The notes under the pieces: generated by a model
Databases searched by the model: none
What the model saw: only the letters and a program-made list of their open reading frames with translations
Told to the model about the DNA's origin: nothing
Assembly: GCF_947623445.1 (NCBI RefSeq)
Contig: NC_135241.1
Span: 24,182,501-24,246,500, forward strand
Length of the DNA: 64,000 nucleotides
Direction: 5' to 3'
From: Clavelina lepadiformis
Taxonomy: Eukaryota; Chordata; Ascidiacea; Aplousobranchia; Clavelinidae
Shown here: positions 63,883 through 64,000 of the stretch, in pieces
How positions within the stretch are numbered: position 1 is the stretch's first letter
Layout: the number at the start of each line of letters is the position of its first letter
Program-made: the position numbers and the translations under genes

Positions 63883-64000
63883 ATTATAACCCAGACTCTC
63901 CAACACCTGGAAATTAACATGTGTTTACCTGATCGTACGCAAGTCATTCCTAGGACAGCTACTAACCAGCAGTAATTCACGCCTTCAGATGAGATTCGTC

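Overview
This is eukaryotic, AT-rich, intron-rich animal DNA, most likely from an ascidian tunicate. The reasons are the set of gene families (a vitamin K-dependent Gla protein with the 25-nt exon typical of chordate Gla genes, an IgLON-like immunoglobulin protein, a sialin-like SLC17 carrier), compact multi-exon genes with short introns, and two closely spaced same-strand gene pairs that look like the operons of trans-splicing tunicates. The species cannot be fixed from the sequence alone. All gene models below were built by hand from splice sites, reading phase and remembered family sequences; every multi-exon model listed sums to an intact frame.

Layout: 258-3124 (+) sialin-like SLC17 transporter; 4256-4684 a small inverted-repeat element; 4996-5610 decayed TRPC-like exons; 5.6-11 kb no gene seen; 11040-12983 (+) a Golgi-type carbohydrate sulfotransferase; 13041-19029 (-) three tandem genes of a second, cytosolic-type sulfotransferase family, two of them in a recent 1.9-kb duplication carrying a TTAA-flanked insert; 20917-23613 (-) SLC25A3 mitochondrial phosphate carrier with an NRF-1/CCAAT-like promoter near 24.9 kb; 28250-31397 (-) a PCTP-like START lipid-transfer protein with an added N-terminal membrane anchor; 31.4-36 kb no gene seen; 38140-40937 (-) a secreted Gla-EGF protein, with a decayed copy of its last EGF exon at 36.05-36.40 kb; 42312-42824 (+) TPRKB (KEOPS) followed 279 bp later by 43104-48799 (+) NCAPH (condensin I); 48960-49742 (-) ELP6 (Elongator) lying 265 bp after 50008-54486 (-) DPH6 (diphthamide synthase with two RidA-like domains); 55589-58908 (+) IgLON-like adhesion protein; 60395-63244 (+) endonuclease V.

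Functional theme: TPRKB (t6A on tRNA), ELP6 (wobble-uridine modification) and DPH6 (diphthamide on elongation factor 2) all tune translation and sit within 12 kb, two of them in possible operons. The window also contains at least ten short non-autonomous hAT-type DNA transposons with readable terminal repeats and 8-bp target duplications, plus one TTAA-type, one 9-bp-duplication type, one TA-flanked element and a tRNA-derived SINE. No RNA gene, CRISPR array, retrovirus or Polinton was recognised.
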